DNA of 64,000 nt, from positions 1 through 64,000 of the forward strand of contig CAKSDC010000005.1 in the NCBI GenBank assembly GCA_934444765.1. Direction: 5' to 3'. This DNA is from an uncultured Oscillospiraceae bacterium (GTDB lineage: Bacteria > Bacillota > Clostridia > Oscillospirales > Ruminococcaceae). The translations under genes were made by a program, and so were the position numbers. The notes below the pieces were generated by a model, which ran no database searches, had not been told where the DNA came from, and saw nothing but the letters and a program-made list of their open reading frames with translations. Positions 8,701 through 17,010 of the stretch are shown here, in pieces (position 1 is the stretch's first letter; each line of letters begins with the position of its first letter).

Positions 8701-10156
8701 TGTACTTAACGAACATATTAAACGCAGAAAAAAGAATAAGAGTTTGACGTTCTATGTGTGGGCGTTCTTTATAGTGTTCGTAATGTTTGTAATAGTGTTG
8801 ATGTGGCTATTTCAGGTAATCTTTCTACAAAAGTTCTATATTACCATGAAGAAAACCGATATAAAAGAGGCTACCTATGAAATTATTCAAAACTATAACT
8901 CTTCGGATTACGATACTAAGTTAGACGAAATAGCTAAAGATAACGAACTGTGTATAAGAATAGTCAGTCGTTATGGCATGAGAGACCTATATTCTAATAA
9001 CGACTATATGGGCGGTTCTTGTGTAATACATGGCTTTTCGGATATTAGTCAGTATGTATTAGCTATTCAGGAAAACGATGGATACTTTCTTAGTCAGGTA
9101 TACTCTAAGGTTAGCAATACACAGACTATATTAATAGGATCTACACTATACGATACTGATGGCGATATCTACGGATACCTATTAGTGAATGCAAAGTTAG
9201 ACCCTGTAGGTTCTACTGTGGATATTCTTAGAAGACAGTTGATAATAATAACTGGTATACTAATACTGGTTAGCTTTATACTGTCATACTTTATATCTAA
9301 AAAGATAGCTCAACCTATAGATAGAATTACTAATTCAGCCAAACGTTTGGCTAATGGTGAATACGATATAAAGTTCGAGGGTGGTAGCTATCTTGAATGT
9401 GATGAGTTAGCTAATACTCTAACGTACGCTTCTAAACAGATTTCTAAAGTGGACAAGCAACAACGTGACCTAATAGCTAACGTTTCACACGACCTTAGAA
9501 CCCCTCTTACTATGATTAAAGCCTATGCGGAAATGATTAGAGACCTTTCAGGTAACAATCCTGTTAAACGTGAAGAACACCTTAACATCATTATAGAAGA
9601 GACTGATAGACTATCTCTATTAGTAAACGATATGTTAGACCTTTCTAAACTGGAGAACGGAAACACTTCCTTAACGGTGGTTAAGTTCGATATTATGACA
9701 CGTCTTAGCGAAATTATAGAACGTTACAAGGGCGTATCTGAAAAGATGGGTTACCATATAACGTTCACTCCAGATACTGAGGCTTTTGTAGAATGCGATA
9801 TAGTCAAAATAGAACAGGTTATATATAACCTAATCAATAACGCTGTGAACTACACTGGCGACGATAAGAACGTCTACGTTAGACAGTACAACGAAGACGG
9901 TTGGGTTAAGATTACCGTTACAGATACTGGTCAAGGTATTTCAGAAGAAGACTTACACTTAATATTCGATAAATACTATCGTGCTAAAATGCGTAGGGAA
10001 GTAATAGGTACAGGTTTAGGACTATCTATAGTTAAAGCCGTACTAAATAAGCATCAGTTCCCATATGGCGTACAGAGTACTTTAGGTAAAGGCACTACGT
10101 TCTGGTTCAAGATTAAGCGTTGCGAACCCCCTAAAGATATAGATAGTCAAAAATAA
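8672..10156 (+). CDS. Sensor histidine kinase
   Basis: Membrane sensor partner of the preceding regulator. TM1 (residues about 25-50), an extracytoplasmic sensor of about 135 residues, TM2 (LIIITGILILVSFILSYF), a HAMP domain, the phospho-acceptor H-box VSHDLRTPLTMIKAYAEM, and the catalytic N (NLINNAVNY), G1 (DTGQGIS) and G2 (GTGLGLSIV) boxes are all present. The start is uncertain: the frame is open from GTG 8654, but TTG 8672 has GGGG about 7 nt upstream and is preferred. Either start lies inside the regulator gene, implying translational coupling. The only GATC I found in the window is in this gene. Confidence 0.92.
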   Translation: MKHLNQAKNSVLNEHIKRRKKNKSLTFYVWAFFIVFVMFVIVLMWLFQVIFLQKFYITMKKTDIKEATYEIIQNYNSSDYDTKLDEIAKDNELCIRIVSRYGMRDLYSNNDYMGGSCVIHGFSDISQYVLAIQENDGYFLSQVYSKVSNTQTILIGSTLYDTDGDIYGYLLVNAKLDPVGSTVDILRRQLIIITGILILVSFILSYFISKKIAQPIDRITNSAKRLANGEYDIKFEGGSYLECDELANTLTYASKQISKVDKQQRDLIANVSHDLRTPLTMIKAYAEMIRDLSGNNPVKREEHLNIIIEETDRLSLLVNDMLDLSKLENGNTSLTVVKFDIMTRLSEIIERYKGVSEKMGYHITFTPDTEAFVECDIVKIEQVIYNLINNAVNYTGDDKNVYVRQYNEDGWVKITVTDTGQGISEEDLHLIFDKYYRAKMRREVIGTGLGLSIVKAVLNKHQFPYGVQSTLGKGTTFWFKIKRCEPPKDIDSQK

Positions 10157-10163
10157 TAGTAAG

Positions 10164-10198
10164 ATATCCCACCATATATTAAATGGTGGGATATTTTT
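10164..10198 (+). terminator. Terminator of the two-component operon
   Basis: A 12-bp stem ATATCCCACCAT/ATGGTGGGATAT (10164-10175 with 10183-10194) followed by TTTTTAT. Confidence 0.85.
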
Positions 10199-10202
10199 AT
10201 AT

Positions 10203-10238
10203 ACTAAAAAGTTCCTATAGAAACTCTATAGGAACTTT
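10203..10238 (-). terminator. Terminator of folT
   Basis: A perfect 13-bp stem AAAGTTCCTATAG/CTATAGGAACTTT (10208-10220 with 10226-10238). On the minus strand it is followed by a TTTTTAGT tail, so it ends the folT transcript converging from the right. Confidence 0.8.
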
Positions 10239-10246
10239 AATTATAG

Positions 10247-10786
10247 TTATTGATTAAGTCTGTTAAGTAGAGGCTTTACTGAACTATGTTTCGATAGTAG
10301 GTATATTATGGTAGTCTCTAAACTGCCTATTACTAAGTATAGGGGAACTCTTAATAGTAGTATGGAAATATCATAGTGGTAGTACACATATAGTCCTATA
10401 GACTTTACTATCATAGAACCGATAACGTGAGCTGTCATTATAGATATTGTAAACTTTAACTTTTGGTCTGTAACTGTGGAACGTAAGGACTTATATACTA
10501 ATCCGGAAATAAATCCTACAGCCATAGAACCTAAAGTTATAATAGGATTTATGGTGTATCCCATTATTAAACAACCTACAATATCGGCTAAGCCACCTAC
10601 TAAAGCTCCTGCACCACACCCAAAGAATATACCTGCCATTAGTATGGGTAGGTTTTCAAAGCTAATCCTTATAGCCCCAAGGGTAAAGGATAACTGCTTA
10701 CCAAATACTACGCTAAGTGCTATAAATAGCGATAGCATTACCATAGTTTGAGTATTATTAATACTCTTAGTGTTACTTGATAGCAT
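10247..10786 (-). CDS. folT: Folate-specific ECF transporter S component
   Basis: Substrate-binding membrane subunit of an energy-coupling-factor importer, 179 aa with about six membrane helices. The early segment LSLFIALSVVFGKQLSFTLGAIRISFENLPILMAG, with its Arg and FENLP, is typical of FolT. The ATPase/EcfT module is not in this window and would be supplied in trans. Folate specificity is supported independently by the THF-I riboswitch 80 nt upstream on the same strand. The ribosome site AAGGAGG sits just before ATG. Confidence 0.88.
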   Translation of the reverse strand: MLSSNTKSINNTQTMVMLSLFIALSVVFGKQLSFTLGAIRISFENLPILMAGIFFGCGAGALVGGLADIVGCLIMGYTINPIITLGSMAVGFISGLVYKSLRSTVTDQKLKFTISIMTAHVIGSMIVKSIGLYVYYHYDISILLLRVPLYLVIGSLETTIIYLLSKHSSVKPLLNRLNQ

Positions 10787-10866
10787 AAAAAAATACCTCC
10801 TTAATGCTCACTCATATAGCGAGAAAAAAGAAGATAGTATTTAAATTTTTCTCAATATAGCTATAC

Positions 10867-10966
10867 GAAGCGGAATGCAAAGAATGAACCGCAAGCCTAT
10901 GGGCTTTTCGTTTACCTGACAACTTCCCGTTCAGATAACACTTAACGCTCAAACTTTTACTCTTCA
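10867..10966 (-). promoter_or_regulatory. Tetrahydrofolate (THF-I) riboswitch
   Basis: Read on the minus strand this leader matches the class I THF aptamer: an opening GAAGAGTAAAAG arm, GAGCGTTAAGTG, a GGGAAGTTG segment, ACGAAAAGC, and the conserved 3' block GCGGTTCATT...TGCATTCCGCTTC. The outer helix pairs GAAG with CTTC. About 80 nt separate it from the folT start, and the AAGGAGG site lies near a possible CTC/GAG helix, which would suit control of translation initiation; that last point is inference. Confidence 0.9.
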
Positions 10967-11033
10967 AGATATTAACTATTATAGCATACTATAGTTTAAA
11001 AGTAAAGTCTTAATCTTGAAAAAATAAGAATAT

Positions 11034-11064
11034 CAAGTTAAACCCATAGTTATGGTTTAACTTG
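11034..11064 (-). terminator. Terminator after the CmpB-like gene
   Basis: An 11-bp stem CAAGTTAAACC/GGTTTAACTTG (11034-11044 with 11054-11064), followed on the minus strand by a T-rich TATTCTTATTTTTTC tail. Confidence 0.7.
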
Positions 11065-11117
11065 CTATTCATAATATTTAGTACTTGCAATATTACAAAA
11101 AAGAATGTATAATATTA

Positions 11118-11525
11118 TTAGTTAGCAAGTTTGGTATTAAAATTTTTTTGTAGTATGGCACATATTCCAAAGCCAGCTATAGATACTAAATACCATATAA
11201 AAAAGTAAGGCACACATATTTGACCGAGTACGTTTAATGGTAAGTGGGAGTAATCCCAAACGTTCCAGTGCATAACAAGATTTACTAATACTCCTACAGT
11301 AAATTCTAAAGTGGTTATTATAGTAGCACCTATAAGATACTTTATCCACCAGTTGAACTTACTATGAATATGCACTTCGTACATTAATAACAGACATACT
11401 CCGCCAGTAAGTACCATACTCCAATGGGTGTAGCCTCTTGTAGAAACTTCTATTAGGGCATAGCATAGCCCACCTATTAAGAATACTAATCCTTTTTGAG
11501 AGAGTGTATTTAAAGACATTGCCAT
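11118..11525 (-). CDS. CmpB-type putative ABC-transporter membrane protein
   Basis: Small integral membrane protein (about 135 aa, four hydrophobic segments) of the PF06541 type, annotated as putative ABC transporter type IV. Family-like features are LIGGLCYALIEVSTRGYTHWSM near the start and the WNVWDYSHLPLNVLGQICVPYF stretch. The function is not established. The frame is open to 11558, but ATG 11525 with AGAAAG upstream fits family lengths better; neither ribosome site is strong. It appears to be monocistronic. Confidence 0.75.
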   Translation of the reverse strand: MAMSLNTLSQKGLVFLIGGLCYALIEVSTRGYTHWSMVLTGGVCLLLMYEVHIHSKFNWWIKYLIGATIITTLEFTVGVLVNLVMHWNVWDYSHLPLNVLGQICVPYFFIWYLVSIAGFGICAILQKNFNTKLAN

Positions 11526-11663
11526 TCGCTCGCTTTCTAAATAGTAGTAAGTAGTCATACTAATATTATCTAACTAATTAGGAAGTTTTATTCATATATA
11601 GGATAAAAAGTGTATGTATAGTACACTACCATAATAGATAACATATATCGAAAGGAACATTTT

Positions 11664-13223
11664 ATGAGAAAAAGCTGTATCTTAATGCATATATCCAGTC
11701 TACCTTCTAAGTATGGCATAGGTAAAATGGGTAAGAATGCTTACGACTTTGTAGACTTTTTAGTTAAAAGTGGAGTTAAGTGTTGGCAGATACTTCCACT
11801 AACACCTACCAGTTATGGAGACTCTCCGTACTCTTCATTTTCAGCATACGCTGGCAATCCATACTTTATAGACTTTGATATTCTAAAGCATGAAGGTCTA
11901 CTAAAAGATAGTGACTACGAAAATATAGTTTGGGAAGACGATGCCGAAACTATCAACTATACGTTGTTATATAGTCACTGTTATGACGTTCTAAAGATAG
12001 CATATAAAAACTATAAGCCAGAACTTTCTAAGCACTATAAAGAGTTCATAACTAATAATAGCTATTGGTTAGATGATTACGCACTGTTTATGGCTTTAAA
12101 GTTTAAGTATAATGGCAAGCCATGGTACGAATGGGATAGCAAGTACGCTTTAAGAAATAACCGTTCTATAGCCTCTATCAGTAAGACCTTAGAAGATGAT
12201 ATTAACTTCTTTAAGTTTATACAGTATAAGTTTTATAGTCAGTGGTTCAATCTTAAACAGTATGCTAACGATAGGGGTATAGAAATTATAGGTGATATTC
12301 CTATATATGTAGCCTATGATAGTTCAGACGTATGGTCTAAACCTAAACTATTCTGTCTAAATAAAGACGGCACTCCTATTGACGTTGCGGGTTGTCCTCC
12401 AGACTGTTTTTCACCTAAAGGACAACTTTGGGGTAATCCTCTATACGATTGGGAAGAACACAAAAAACATGACTATGATTGGTGGACTTCAAGAGTTAAA
12501 TACGCTTCTACCATATACGATATAGTTAGAATAGACCACTTTAGAGGCTTTGAAAGTTATTACGCTATACCATACGGTTCTAAAGATGCCATAGTAGGTG
12601 AATGGCGTAAAGGTCCTAACTATGACCTATTTAAAACTTTAGGGGAAAAACTTGGTAAGTTGAACATCATAGCTGAAGACTTAGGCTTTATAACCCCTGA
12701 AGTACATAAACTATTAGAAGATTGTGGCTTCCCAGGTATGAAGGTTATTCAGTTTGGTTTTGATAGTCCACAAAATCAGTACTTACCACATAACTATACC
12801 AGTAGCAACTGTATAGCCTATACAGGCACTCACGATAACGATACTATTAAAGGTTGGGTATACTCTTTAGATAAAAAAACCCTTAAATTCTGTAAGAAGT
12901 ATCTAAAGGTTAAGAAGAAGAAAAATCTACCTTGGGCTTTAATAGAACTAACTTGGTCTACCGTGTCTGAAATTGCCGTGGCACAGATACAAGACTTTTT
13001 AGATATCGACTCTTCAGGTAGAATGAATACCCCTTCTACTGTAGGCAAAAACTGGCAGTACAGAACACACCATTCCGACTTCTCTAACGTGTTGGCAGAA
13101 AAGATATACAGTCTAAACGCCCTATACAACCGTTTAGAACTTCCTGAAAAAACAGAAGAAGTGCAAAAAGAAGTACAGTCTGTAGAAAATCCTGTTGAAG
13201 ACGATATCGTTAGTACTACTTAA
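11664..13223 (+). CDS. malQ: 4-alpha-glucanotransferase (amylomaltase)
   Basis: GH77 enzyme that transfers alpha-1,4-glucan segments between maltodextrins and releases glucose, acting in the cytosol. It has the family opening (GILMHISSLPS-type, here CILMHISSLPSKYGIGKMG), DSPYSSFSAYAGNPYFIDFD, the catalytic Asp in RIDHFRGFESYYAIP, the Glu in IIAEDLGFITPEV, and GTHDNDTIKGW. About 490 residues form the enzyme; the last 25-30 are an acidic, low-complexity tail (KTEEVQKEVQS). It sits upstream of glgP, which degrades the glucans that MalQ lengthens. AAAGGAA precedes the ATG. Confidence 0.95.
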   Translation: MRKSCILMHISSLPSKYGIGKMGKNAYDFVDFLVKSGVKCWQILPLTPTSYGDSPYSSFSAYAGNPYFIDFDILKHEGLLKDSDYENIVWEDDAETINYTLLYSHCYDVLKIAYKNYKPELSKHYKEFITNNSYWLDDYALFMALKFKYNGKPWYEWDSKYALRNNRSIASISKTLEDDINFFKFIQYKFYSQWFNLKQYANDRGIEIIGDIPIYVAYDSSDVWSKPKLFCLNKDGTPIDVAGCPPDCFSPKGQLWGNPLYDWEEHKKHDYDWWTSRVKYASTIYDIVRIDHFRGFESYYAIPYGSKDAIVGEWRKGPNYDLFKTLGEKLGKLNIIAEDLGFITPEVHKLLEDCGFPGMKVIQFGFDSPQNQYLPHNYTSSNCIAYTGTHDNDTIKGWVYSLDKKTLKFCKKYLKVKKKKNLPWALIELTWSTVSEIAVAQIQDFLDIDSSGRMNTPSTVGKNWQYRTHHSDFSNVLAEKIYSLNALYNRLELPEKTEEVQKEVQSVENPVEDDIVSTT

Positions 13224-13305
13224 TATTTTGATATCCATGGTGCAGTACTACACTACACCTAAAGATATATTACTTTAGAACATTATGTAAGGAGGATTTT
13301 TTCCG

Positions 13306-15654
13306 ATGAATAAGGAAATATTTAAGGAAAAGTTTACGTCTGCTTTGGCTAAAGACGTTAAAAACGCTACCCCACAAGAGATTCATAACGCTTTAAGTAC
13401 AGTGGTTATGGATTATATCAAGTCCGATTGGAACGATAGTAGACAAAAGCATCTATCTAATAGAAGAGCTTGCTATCTCTCTATGGAATTTTTAGTGGGT
13501 AGAGCTATATATAATAACCTACTATGTTTAGGCATATACGACGAAGTAGAAGAAGTGTTCAACTCTATGGGAACTTCTCTATCTGTATTAGAAGATATCG
13601 AAGACCAAGCACTTGGTAATGGTGGTTTAGGTCGTTTAGCGGCTTGCTTTTTAGATAGTGCCTCCACTCTATCTTTACCTTTAGACGGCTATGGCATTAG
13701 ATATAAGTACGGTCTATTTAAGCAGTCTATAGTAGACGGTTTTCAACGTGAAGAGGCTGACAACTGGACTAAGTATGGTGACCCTTGGTCTGTTAGAGTA
13801 GCAGACGATACTGTAACTATATCATACTCCGACCAAACAGTATACGCCGTACCTTACGATATGCCTATAGTTTCATATAAGGGCAAGAATGTAGGTACTT
13901 TAAGACTTTGGCAAGCTGAACCTGTCAATGAGTTCGACTTTAACACATTCAATAACCAAAACTATTTAGAGGCTTCTAAAGAAAAGGTATTGGCTGAAGA
14001 TATTTCAAGAGTGCTATATCCTAACGACGATACCAGAGAAGGTAAAAAGTTAAGACTTAAACAAGAATACTTCTTTAGTAGTGCTTCATTACAAGATATA
14101 GTATCTAAGCATAAGGCTAAGTATGGTACAGTACAGAACTTAGCAGACTACATAACCGTTCAGTTAAACGATACTCACCCAGTAGTATCCATTCCTGAAC
14201 TTATTAGAATATTAATCGATGATGAAGGTATGAACTTTGAGCAAGCCTTTGCTATAGCAGAAAAGGTATTTAACTATACTAACCATACTATCATGCAAGA
14301 GGCTCTTGAAAAGTGGGAATGCTCTTTAATGGAAGAACTACTACCTCGTATATATCAAATAGTCATTCAGCTAAACGAAAAGTTTGTATCCGATATGTAC
14401 CTAAAGGGCATAGACGGTGCTACTATTGGTAGAATGAAGTTAATTCAAGGAAACTTAGTACACATGGCAAACATAGCTACATACTGTTCTACATACGTAA
14501 ACGGTGTAGCAGAAATCCATACCGAAATACTAAAAGACCAAACTCTTGCAGATTGGTACAGAGTATATCCAGAACGTTTCCAAAATAAGACTAACGGTAT
14601 CACTCAAAGAAGATGGTTAGCTTTATGTAACAGAGAACTATCCGAAATGTATACTAAAAAGTTAGGTTCTGAGAGTTGGGTTACTAACTTAGACGAACTT
14701 AAAAAGCTACTACCTTTAGTAGACGATAAGTCCACTATCGATGAGTTTATAGCTATAAAGGATATCAAAAAGCAACAGTTAGCAGACTACATATTAGCTA
14801 AGGATAACGTAAAGATATCCCCTGATACTATGTTCGATATTCAAATTAAAAGACTACATGAGTATAAGCGTCAACTATTAAATGCATTCTCTATACTATA
14901 TATCTACTTTGGTATAAAAGACGGCACTATTAAAGATTTCACACCTACCACATATATATTCGGAGCTAAGTCAGCCCCAGGTTATAGACGTGCTAAGGGT
15001 ATAATTAAGTATATCAACGAAATTGCTAAGTTAATAGATAGCGATGAAGAAGTTAATAAGCTAATAAAGGTAGTATTTATATCCAACTACAACGTATCCT
15101 ATGCCGAAAAGTTAGTAGCAGGTGCAGACGTTTCCGAACAGATTTCTACAGCAGGCACAGAAGCAAGCGGTACTGGTAATATGAAGTTTATGCTAAACGG
15201 TGCAGTAACTTTAGGTACTCTTGACGGTGCTAATATAGAAATAGTTCAAGAGGCTGGCGAAGAAAACAACTATATCTTCGGTGCTAAGGTTGAAGAACTT
15301 AAAGAGATTATGCCTACTTATGATAGCAGAAAGCTATTCGCTGAAAATAAGAACGTTCAAAGAGTAGTATCTACTCTAATAGACGGTACATTCTCCGACG
15401 GTGGCACAGGCGTATTTAGAGAGTTATACTTCTCACTATTAGACGGTGCAAGTTGGCATTCACCAGATAACTACTATCTACTCGGCGACCTTGAAAGCTA
15501 TGTTGAGGCAAAACTTAAAGTTAATGCCGACTACAAAGACAGAGTATCTTTTGCTAAAAAGTGCTATATTAACTCTTGTAATGCAGGAAAGTTCTCTTCC
15601 GATAGAACTATTAAGGACTATGCCGAAAATATCTGGAAGATTAAGACTGTATAG
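13306..15654 (+). CDS. glgP: Glycogen/maltodextrin phosphorylase
   Basis: GT35 enzyme that releases glucose-1-phosphate from alpha-1,4-glucans using pyridoxal phosphate. The N-terminus has YLSMEFLVGRAIYNNL and GNGGLGRLAACFLDS. The PLP lysine lies in the TGNMKFMLNGAVTLGTLDGANIEI region, where the usual GTSNMK reads GTGNMK. 782 aa, slightly short for the family but complete at both ends. Strong GGAGG ribosome site. An 82-bp gap after malQ holds a small hairpin (13240-13260) but no clear terminator, so the two genes probably share a transcript. Confidence 0.95.
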   Translation: MNKEIFKEKFTSALAKDVKNATPQEIHNALSTVVMDYIKSDWNDSRQKHLSNRRACYLSMEFLVGRAIYNNLLCLGIYDEVEEVFNSMGTSLSVLEDIEDQALGNGGLGRLAACFLDSASTLSLPLDGYGIRYKYGLFKQSIVDGFQREEADNWTKYGDPWSVRVADDTVTISYSDQTVYAVPYDMPIVSYKGKNVGTLRLWQAEPVNEFDFNTFNNQNYLEASKEKVLAEDISRVLYPNDDTREGKKLRLKQEYFFSSASLQDIVSKHKAKYGTVQNLADYITVQLNDTHPVVSIPELIRILIDDEGMNFEQAFAIAEKVFNYTNHTIMQEALEKWECSLMEELLPRIYQIVIQLNEKFVSDMYLKGIDGATIGRMKLIQGNLVHMANIATYCSTYVNGVAEIHTEILKDQTLADWYRVYPERFQNKTNGITQRRWLALCNRELSEMYTKKLGSESWVTNLDELKKLLPLVDDKSTIDEFIAIKDIKKQQLADYILAKDNVKISPDTMFDIQIKRLHEYKRQLLNAFSILYIYFGIKDGTIKDFTPTTYIFGAKSAPGYRRAKGIIKYINEIAKLIDSDEEVNKLIKVVFISNYNVSYAEKLVAGADVSEQISTAGTEASGTGNMKFMLNGAVTLGTLDGANIEIVQEAGEENNYIFGAKVEELKEIMPTYDSRKLFAENKNVQRVVSTLIDGTFSDGGTGVFRELYFSLLDGASWHSPDNYYLLGDLESYVEAKLKVNADYKDRVSFAKKCYINSCNAGKFSSDRTIKDYAENIWKIKTV

Positions 15655-15741
15655 TATAGTACACTAAGTACGTATTTATGGCGGTTTAGTATTTTAATAT
15701 CTTAAATAGGAAAAAAATATTGAATTTTTTATAAAAACCCC

Positions 15742-15770
15742 TTGAATTTTTGCTCACTTTGGTGTACAAT
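15742..15770 (+). promoter_or_regulatory. Promoter of gapA
   Basis: TTGAAT (15742-15747), 17-bp spacer, TACAAT (15765-15770), about 36 bp before the start codon. Confidence 0.65.
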
Positions 15771-15805
15771 ATAAGTATAAATTAAAATTTAGGAGGATTT
15801 ATCCC

Positions 15806-16843
15806 ATGTCAGTTAAAGTTGCTATTAATGGTTTCGGCCGTATTGGTCGTTTAGCATTCAGACAAATGTTTGGTGCAGAAGGTTACGAAGTTGTTGCTAT
15901 TAACGACTTAACTAAGCCTTCTATGCTTGCTCAACTTTTAAAGTACGATACAGCTCAAGGTGGTTACTGTGGTAAGATTGGTCAAAATCTACACACTGTT
16001 TCTGCTAACGATGAAGAAGGTACTATCACAGTTGACGGTAAGACTTTAAAGATTTACGCAGAAAAGGACGCTAAGGACCTACCTTGGGGTCAAATTGGTG
16101 TTGACGTAGTTCTTGAGTGTACTGGTTTCTACTGTTCTAAGGAAAAGAGCCAAGCTCACATCGATGCAGGTGCTAAGAAAGTTGTTATCTCTGCTCCAGC
16201 TGGTAAGGACCTAAAGACTATAGTATTCTCTGTAAACGAAAAGACTCTTACTGCTGATGATACTATTATCTCTGCTGCTTCTTGTACTACTAACTGTTTA
16301 GCTCCTATGGCTAAGGCTCTTAACGATTACGCTCCAATTCAAAGCGGTATCATGAGCACTATCCACGCTTACACTGGTGACCAAATGATTCTTGATGGTC
16401 CACACAGAAAGGGCGACCTAAGAAGAGCAAGAGCTGGTGCTGCAAACATCGTTCCAAACTCTACTGGTGCTGCTAAGGCTATCGGTCTTGTAATTCCTGA
16501 ATTAAATGGTAAGTTAATCGGTTCTGCACAAAGAGTACCTGTTCCAACTGGTTCTACTACTATCCTAACTGCTGTAGTTAAGGGTGCTGACGTAACTGTT
16601 GACGGTATCAACGCTGCTATGAAGGCTGCTTCTTCTGAATCCTTTGGTTACAACGAAGATGCTATCGTTTCTTCTGACGTTATCGGTATGAAGTACGGTT
16701 CTTTATTCGACGCTACTCAAACTATGGTTTCTAAGATTGCTGACGACCTATACGAAGTTCAAGTAGTATCTTGGTACGACAACGAAAACTCTTACACAAG
16801 CCAAATGGTTAGAACTATTAAGTACTTCGCTGAACTTGCTTAA
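15806..16843 (+). CDS. gapA: Glyceraldehyde-3-phosphate dehydrogenase, type I
   Basis: Glycolytic NAD-dependent oxidation and phosphorylation of glyceraldehyde-3-phosphate. The NAD fold opens with [16 protein letters not shown]; the catalytic Cys160 is in [13 protein letters not shown]; the C-terminus has [16 protein letters not shown]. 345 aa. Codon use is visibly more biased than in the neighbours (AAG, GGT, GCT and ATC rather than AAA, ATA), as expected for a very highly expressed gene. Own promoter, GGAGG ribosome site and terminator, so monocistronic. Confidence 0.97.
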   Translation: MSVKVAINGFGRIGRLAFRQMFGAEGYEVVAINDLTKPSMLAQLLKYDTAQGGYCGKIGQNLHTVSANDEEGTITVDGKTLKIYAEKDAKDLPWGQIGVDVVLECTGFYCSKEKSQAHIDAGAKKVVISAPAGKDLKTIVFSVNEKTLTADDTIISAASCTTNCLAPMAKALNDYAPIQSGIMSTIHAYTGDQMILDGPHRKGDLRRARAGAANIVPNSTGAAKAIGLVIPELNGKLIGSAQRVPVPTGSTTILTAVVKGADVTVDGINAAMKAASSESFGYNEDAIVSSDVIGMKYGSLFDATQTMVSKIADDLYEVQVVSWYDNENSYTSQMVRTIKYFAELA

Positions 16844-16873
16844 TTAGTCTACAGTTTAACTTTAATATATAAG

Positions 16874-16903
16874 AGGCGATATCTATAAGGTATCGCCTTT
16901 TTG
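16874..16903 (+). terminator. Terminator of gapA
   Basis: Stem AGGCGATA/TATCGCCT (16874-16881 with 16891-16898) followed by TTTTTG. Confidence 0.85.
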
Positions 16904-16928
16904 CTGTACGTTTAACGGTTTTTCACAC

Positions 16929-16957
16929 TTGACGACTATACCAAAATAGTATATAAT
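16929..16957 (+). promoter_or_regulatory. Promoter of glgX
   Basis: TTGACG (16929-16934), 17-bp spacer, TATAAT (16952-16957). Confidence 0.7.
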
Positions 16958-17010
16958 ATAAGTATATACGTTTGTTCGAGAGACTTATTATAAAAGGAAT
17001 GGTGTTAGTT

